DNA of 64,000 nt from Crocinitomix catalasitica ATCC 23190 (lineage in GTDB: Bacteria; Bacteroidota; Bacteroidia; Flavobacteriales_D; Crocinitomicaceae): positions 1 through 64,000 of the forward strand of contig NZ_JHXV01000028.1 in assembly GCF_000621625.1 (NCBI RefSeq). Reading direction: 5' to 3'. A model generated the notes under the pieces. It was not told the origin of the DNA. It was given only the letters and a program-made list of their open reading frames with translations, and ran no database searches. The number at the start of each line of letters is the position of its first letter. Within the stretch, counting starts at the first letter, position 1. This document shows positions 59,800-64,000 of the stretch, piece after piece. The translations under genes were made by a program, and so were the position numbers.

Positions 59800-59978
59800 C
59801 TTTCTGACAATGTGCTTGCTTTCTAGTCGAAATTGGAGGGAGACTAAAAACAAAAACTAAAATATTTAGATAGGTAAAATATTGCCCAAAACTGAATAAA
59901 AACAGACGGTTTATGGGAGTTTAATGTCTTAATTTTAGCTAGTAATCATTGTCTTAACAAAATAAATAAACAAAAATT

Positions 59979-62099
59979 ATGAAAATAAATATAAACGTGA
60001 AAATTTTGCTTTTGCTGATTTTTACAAGTACATGGTCGCAAGCACAAGAAGAATTTTCGTGTGGAATTGCGGAAAAATTAAAATTAGTTTACGAAGCCTA
60101 TCCAGGTTTAGAACAAGATCAGCAAGAATTGCTTGAAAGGAGCAAAACTGGTGGTTTGAGAAGTGGTGATAGAGATGGTGTTTATACCATTCCTGTTGTT
60201 TTTCATATCATTCATGAAAATGGCGTCGAGAATATTTCTGACGAACAGGTTTATGATCAAATGGCCATTCTAAATAGAGATTACCGTAAATTAAATGCTG
60301 ATACAGTTGAAATAATGGAGGAGTTTAAAGCTATTGCTAGTGATGCTCGTATCGAATTCCGATTGGCAAATAAAGATTTGTATGGAGAATGTACTAATGG
60401 TATAGAGCATATTTATAGCTACGAGACGAATAATGGGGACAACTATTCTAAATTAAACCAATGGCCCCGAAGTCGTTATTTGAATATTTGGGTAGTGAAT
60501 TCAATGGAAGACGGTGTTGCTGGATACGCATATTATCCTTCTGCAGTATCTGGTGCATTGGCTTATGCTGACGGTATAATCATTCGACATAACTTTATTG
60601 GGAGTATTGGAACATCAAGTGAATATTCTTCTCGTGCTTTAACACATGAAATTGGGCACTGGTTAGGTTTACCGCATACTTGGGGTAGTACAAATAGTCC
60701 TGAAGTATCATGTGGTGATGATGGTGTTGAAGATACGCCTGAAACTGCAGGTCATACATCTTGTGTTTTAGAAGATACCGATAATTGTAATACTGGAATT
60801 GAAGAAAATATTCAGAACTATATGGAGTATGCTTATTGCTCTCGTATGTTTACCGAAGGGCAAATAGCAGTGATGACAACCAGTTTAGAGAATGTCATAT
60901 CTTCTAGAAATAATTTGTATACCGATTTGAATAAGGAGAATGGAGGAATAGATCGTGATCCTGTTTTATGTACCCCTTTGCCTTCGTTTTATTCAGATAA
61001 AAATTCGACTTGTAAAGGAGGAGATATTCAATTCTTCTCGTCGTCTTCAAGGGCTGAAGTCGATCGTTATGCATGGTCGTTCCCAGGCGGAATTCCTTCA
61101 AGTTCAACTGAGATGTCACCCGTTGTTAATTATGCGGAAGTGGGGAATTATGCGGTAACATTGACGGTAACAAATGCAGCCGGCACAGAAACTTTGGTGA
61201 AAGAGAGTTTTGTGAATATTCTACCTGATTATTGGCAACATGAAGGTCCATTTAATGAAGATTTTGAGACAACCGAATTAGGATACGATAGTTGGGTAAT
61301 AGAAAACCCTAATGAGAATGAAAATGTTTGGGCAATAACTGAGAATGCAGCTTATTCAGGGGATAAAAGTATGGGGGTTCAGTATTATAAAGCAAGTCCA
61401 GATCCAATTCTTGAACCACATTATTATGAGCGTTTAGGCGGGCAAGTCGATGCATTTATTACACCTGCTTATAATTTAGAGCGGACTTCAGATGCATTTT
61501 TTAGCTTCAAATACAGTTATGCAACAACAAATGCTGGTGTTTACGAGCCTCAAGTCGAACTGAATATTTCTTACCAAACGAATTGTGATGGGGCTTGGCG
61601 TCGATTAACTGACCTAGAAGGAGATGAGGTTGAATGTTTAGGTTATATTGGAACATCATTTAAGCCAAATCGTGCCGATGATTGGACGACTTTTAGTATT
61701 GCACTGCCAGGAGCAGCTGATGGACCGAATACTCGGTTTAGATTCGAATTGGTAGCTGAAGATGGTATGAATAACTTTTATATTGATGATATTAATGTTA
61801 GCGGTGTCTTGTCTAACGGAGATTTAAATGAGAGCATACAAAACATGTCTGTTTATCCGAATCCAATTGCTGACAATAAAGCGTTGAATTTATCTTTCTA
61901 TTCTGTAGATAATGAGTCTGCATCGGTGCGAATTACAAATGTGATGGGTCAAGAGGTTTTCCAAACGTCAATCGCAACTATTGCTGGTTTGAACACAAAT
62001 GTTTTGCCTATTGGCGATGCCCGTATTGCCGCTGGCGTTTATAATATTACGATTCAAAAAGGGAGTTCTTTAAGAACCGCTCGATTAATAATTCAATAA
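59979..62099 (+). CDS. Secreted M43 metalloprotease with PKD and T9SS sorting domain (second copy)
   Basis: Signal peptide (1-22), then an M43 catalytic domain: zinc motif H223-E224-x2-H227-x2-G-x2-H233 (HEIGHWLGLPH) and Met-turn M282 (NYMEYAY). A PKD-like domain (about 335-420: YAWSFPGGIP, NYAEVGNYAVTLTVTN) and a carbohydrate-binding-like sandwich (about 425-610) follow. The C-terminus (MSVYPNPIADNKALNLSF to TARLIIQ) is a type A T9SS sorting domain. It is a shorter paralogue (706 aa) of the 979-aa protease at 8742-11681. A secreted protein-degrading role is likely. Immediately followed by ECF-promoter-like site C. Confidence 0.95.
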   Translation: MKININVKILLLLIFTSTWSQAQEEFSCGIAEKLKLVYEAYPGLEQDQQELLERSKTGGLRSGDRDGVYTIPVVFHIIHENGVENISDEQVYDQMAILNRDYRKLNADTVEIMEEFKAIASDARIEFRLANKDLYGECTNGIEHIYSYETNNGDNYSKLNQWPRSRYLNIWVVNSMEDGVAGYAYYPSAVSGALAYADGIIIRHNFIGSIGTSSEYSSRALTHEIGHWLGLPHTWGSTNSPEVSCGDDGVEDTPETAGHTSCVLEDTDNCNTGIEENIQNYMEYAYCSRMFTEGQIAVMTTSLENVISSRNNLYTDLNKENGGIDRDPVLCTPLPSFYSDKNSTCKGGDIQFFSSSSRAEVDRYAWSFPGGIPSSSTEMSPVVNYAEVGNYAVTLTVTNAAGTETLVKESFVNILPDYWQHEGPFNEDFETTELGYDSWVIENPNENENVWAITENAAYSGDKSMGVQYYKASPDPILEPHYYERLGGQVDAFITPAYNLERTSDAFFSFKYSYATTNAGVYEPQVELNISYQTNCDGAWRRLTDLEGDEVECLGYIGTSFKPNRADDWTTFSIALPGAADGPNTRFRFELVAEDGMNNFYIDDINVSGVLSNGDLNESIQNMSVYPNPIADNKALNLSFYSVDNESASVRITNVMGQEVFQTSIATIAGLNTNVLPIGDARIAAGVYNITIQKGSSLRTARLIIQ

Positions 62100-62106
62100 A
62101 TAGAGA

Positions 62107-62135
62107 TAGGGGTAAATGAGATTTGAAATGTCTTA
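62107..62135 (+). promoter_or_regulatory. Putative ECF-sigma promoter C (orphan)
   Basis: TAGGGGTAAA (62107-62116), 9 bp, then AAATGTCTTA ending at 62135. The first block is identical to sites A and B, the second differs at two bases, and the spacing is the same. It is 8 bp after the M43 protease stop and 17 nt before the ATG of a 19-codon ORF. Confidence 0.55.
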
Positions 62136-62152
62136 ATTAAAAATCAAAGTAC

Positions 62153-62212
62153 ATGAAAAGGTTCGCTTATTTACTTTTATTCGTCTATTTTTTAATAGTC
62201 TTGATGGCATAA
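62153..62212 (+). CDS. Putative hydrophobic micropeptide ORF, 19 aa
   Basis: ATG at 62153 reads MKRFAYLLLFVYFLIVLMA and ends with two stops in tandem (TAATAA, 62210-62215). It is a positively charged start plus one hydrophobic helix: a small membrane peptide or a lone signal-sequence remnant. It sits at the same distance from site C as the ATGs of the known units sit from sites A and B, and a strong terminator follows 8 nt after the stop. The short unit may instead be a small RNA. Coding is unproven. Confidence 0.4.
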   Translation: MKRFAYLLLFVYFLIVLMA

Positions 62213-62220
62213 TAAAACAA

Positions 62221-62258
62221 AAAAGACCTGTGTTTCATTGTGATACACAGGTCTTTTT
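62221..62258. terminator. Bidirectional terminator after the site C unit and the lipoprotein gene
   Basis: AAAAGACCTGTGT (62221-62233) pairs perfectly with ACACAGGTCTTTT (62245-62257). A T run on each strand lets it end both the site C transcript and the minus-strand lipoprotein transcript. Confidence 0.88.
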
Positions 62259-62284
62259 CATTCTGAGATTAGGGTATTAAAATC

Positions 62285-63232
62285 TTAAGGAAGCGCGTCA
62301 ATTAAATCGATTAATGCCTCCTCTGTTGTGGGTTCAAATCCACTGATGTCTTGAACGTGATCTGCTTCAATCGTTGCTGCTTGGATGACATAATTTAACG
62401 ATCCGTCAATAATTGCAACAGCAATAAAGTGAACTTCTAAACCAATTGGAATAAGACCGTAATGTTCCGTAAATCTTCCGTCTACCCAACGATCAAAATT
62501 CGCTAAAGCAGGTCCTTCTCCATCATAAGAAATATAAACTTCCGTGTTTTCGTTGTCGAATCCTTCTGGAACTTCTGCAAATATTGTTGTTTTAGGGCGA
62601 GGATCAGAATACCATTTGTCGATATTTGTCCAACCCCATTCTCCTGGAAGAATGTCGTATCCTACCGAATATCCACCTTCACCGTCAAGAGTGTCTTCAA
62701 ATTCCTCATCCAATAAACTGTCTTCAGCTATGCCCCATAATAAATCATCTTCAGATACATTAACGAATTTGCGCATGCCTCTGTCTAATTCATTCGAAAC
62801 ACGTAATTTCATTGGTTCTAATAGTACCAATTCCACACCGTCTTGTGAAACTGAAACATAAAATTCGCCACCTGAAATTAATGGAATATGTTGTCCCGAA
62901 TTGTTAACAGCCATTGTTGGTTTATCTAATAAAACCATGTCCGATTTTTTGTAAATTTCAATTAAATCAACATCCACGTTGCCATTTACAAGATCTCCGT
63001 TTGCATGGGCCAATTTATTTGCATTGAGCATAAGTGTAACACCTCCCTCTCCTTCAATGTAAATAAATGCATTTGCGTTTACTGTGAAATTTTGTGTTTT
63101 TTCTTCAACGTTTTTATCAAAAAAATTGATAAGAGCTGCCGCATTTGGATGTGGAGGTGGAACAATTTCGTGTTTGTTACATGCCATTGTAATTAAGCCT
63201 AACCCAATGAGTAAATAATTTATTTTTTTCAT
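62285..63232 (-). CDS. Lipoprotein of unknown function, 315 aa
   Basis: The start at 63232 (MKKINYLLIGLGLITMACNK) gives a lipoprotein signal with Cys at 18; the frame is open to 63316 but a signal would then not be N-terminal. The mature chain has FTVNANAFIYIEGEGGVTLML, a strand-rich middle (VDVDLIEIYKKSDMVLLDKPTM) and an acidic C-terminus. Beta-strand-rich with no named domain; surface-layer-like Ig-type folds are possible. Terminated by the hairpin at 62221-62258. Confidence 0.75.
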   Translation of the reverse strand: MKKINYLLIGLGLITMACNKHEIVPPPHPNAAALINFFDKNVEEKTQNFTVNANAFIYIEGEGGVTLMLNANKLAHANGDLVNGNVDVDLIEIYKKSDMVLLDKPTMAVNNSGQHIPLISGGEFYVSVSQDGVELVLLEPMKLRVSNELDRGMRKFVNVSEDDLLWGIAEDSLLDEEFEDTLDGEGGYSVGYDILPGEWGWTNIDKWYSDPRPKTTIFAEVPEGFDNENTEVYISYDGEGPALANFDRWVDGRFTEHYGLIPIGLEVHFIAVAIIDGSLNYVIQAATIEADHVQDISGFEPTTEEALIDLIDALP

Positions 63233-63547
63233 ATTAAGTATTTTAATTAATACTCTGAAGGTTAGCGGTTGGTTGCCTGAAAAAAATAATTGCTTTTTAG
63301 CAAGTGAGAAAAACAAGATGTTAAACTGTTTGAATTACAAGTATTTACGTGTTGTTAAAAAAGAGGATGGTTCGTGCTAGTTTGAATGGTTTAAAACGGC
63401 AAAGAACTTGTTAAATTATGAATAATAAGAAAGTTTTGATTGAAAAAATAATTAAATATCGTTCAATAATAGACACGTTTTAATAGATTATTGCTGTACG
63501 ATTTTAGAAATTATTGATCCTGTAAATTGTTTAAAAAGGACATTATA
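63233..63547. other. 315-bp intergenic stretch upstream of the lipoprotein gene
   Basis: AT-rich, no open frame of note. It should hold the minus-strand promoter of the lipoprotein gene, but I could not find a convincing TAnnTTTG on that strand. I see no hairpin terminator for the partial gene that ends at 63548. Confidence 0.6.
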
Positions 63548-64000
63548 CTAATAATTAAATTGCATTGAAATAGTATCCCAAGCACCAACGGTTTTTTGAT
63601 AGGTATTGTCCTCATTATTATTCTTATTGAAACGAATGCTATTCGGGTAGGTATCACGGCCAACTAATTTAAGATACATCACAGTGTCTTTACTGTAATT
63701 ATTGATTACAATATCATCCACAACCGATGACGCTGATATAAAGTAGGGTGTATCGATAGGCTCAATATTTGTTAAGGTTATTTTCGCATAAGCACTCCTA
63801 TGGCATGCTTGATTTAATATGTGAGTTCCGACGGCTGTTATTCTTTGATGACTATTGTTTACGGTATAGTCTGAACTAACGAATAAATCACTTTGTGGAT
63901 CTGCACTCAGTTCAAATCCTACTGCTCCATCAGCAGCAATTGATATGGCGTAATTTCCGTTGATGTCAGAAGTATCAAACATGATAATTTCATCTATCAT
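63548..64000 (-). CDS. Partial hypothetical protein (5' end outside window)
   Basis: Only the last 150 codons are visible; the window edge cuts the 5' end, so the Met reported at the edge is internal. The fragment begins IIMFDTSDINGNYAISIAADG and has beta-strand and Asn-rich loops, like a CarboxypepD_reg/Cna-B-type exported protein. The visible piece is not enough to name it. Confidence 0.6.
   Translation of the reverse strand: MIDEIIMFDTSDINGNYAISIAADGAVGFELSADPQSDLFVSSDYTVNNSHQRITAVGTHILNQACHRSAYAKITLTNIEPIDTPYFISASSVVDDIVINNYSKDTVMYLKLVGRDTYPNSIRFNKNNNEDNTYQKTVGAWDTISMQFNY

Noticed and set aside
59903-59931. Possible fourth ECF-type site upstream of the second M43 gene
   Set aside because: Only the TAATGTCTTA block fits; the first block (CAGACGGTTT) lacks GGGGTA, so I do not count it, although it keeps the spacing.
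62322-62345. tRNA-like T-arm word GGGTTCAAATCC
   Set aside because: It lies inside the minus-strand lipoprotein coding sequence (codons for GFEPTTEE) and no acceptor or anticodon stem can be folded around it.

Overview
The window is AT-rich DNA from a member of the Bacteroidota, most likely a Flavobacteriales/Crocinitomicaceae-type marine or freshwater bacterium. This is inference from gene content. It has type IX secretion (T9SS) cargo with both type A and type B C-terminal sorting domains, PorP/SprF and PorZ-like proteins, several TonB-dependent receptors (TBDRs), an ECF sigma/FecR pair, SPOR and CCDC81-type HU domains, and promoters resembling the Bacteroidota -7 consensus TAnnTTTG. I found no rRNA, tRNA or CRISPR array.

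Layout. 1-363: the 3' end of an IS481-type insertion sequence. 367-7232: rlmN with an exported partner, a DUF2459-type protein, a plug-only TonB-receptor fragment, an HU/SPOR membrane protein and an exported bleomycin-hydrolase-type peptidase. 7233-8741: a 1.5-kb gene-free stretch with a direct duplication rich in hairpins. 8742-11681: a secreted M43 metalloprotease. 11751-26175: mostly housekeeping genes (recO-porZ, radA, xth, a LysE exporter, a MORN-repeat protein, a bestrophin-like channel, yihY, yceI, galE, a DnaJ/TerB protein, PPK2), plus a 42-residue membrane protein at 24250-24378 that is easy to miss. 26247-37096: a three-gene T9SS surface operon made of a 2,550-residue adhesin-like protein with 19 modules of about 77 residues, its PorP/SprF partner and an OmpA-type protein.

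37301-45215: an ECF-sigma signalling cluster (GIN-domain lipoprotein, ECF sigma, FecR anti-sigma, STN-domain repeat protein, TBDR, second repeat protein). A 29-bp two-block motif, TAGGGGTAAA-N9-AGTTGTCTTA, sits 23-24 nt upstream of both transcription units. A third copy with the same spacing lies at 62107-62135, in front of a 19-codon ORF and a strong terminator. I propose this is the promoter of the cluster's own sigma factor and that the third copy drives a small RNA or micropeptide.

45212-50116: DUF4382 and DUF2911 lipoproteins, then a tightly coupled three-gene lipid-type operon: a ketoacyl synthase III fused to a haem-oxygenase-like diiron domain, a fatty acyl desaturase and an unrecognised protein. 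50380-53627: proline operon proC-X-proB-proA, where X is a 127-codon chimera of a ProB-like segment and the ProC dimerisation domain. 53871-64000: a sterol-desaturase-type hydroxylase, nhaD with a structured leader, a haem/siderophore-type TBDR, a second secreted M43 protease, a lipoprotein and a gene cut by the window end.

The four items I would follow first are the ECF regulon with its third orphan promoter, the ProB/ProC chimera, the KASIII-diiron fusion operon and the modular adhesin. All similarity statements come from reading the sequence by eye; no database search was run.
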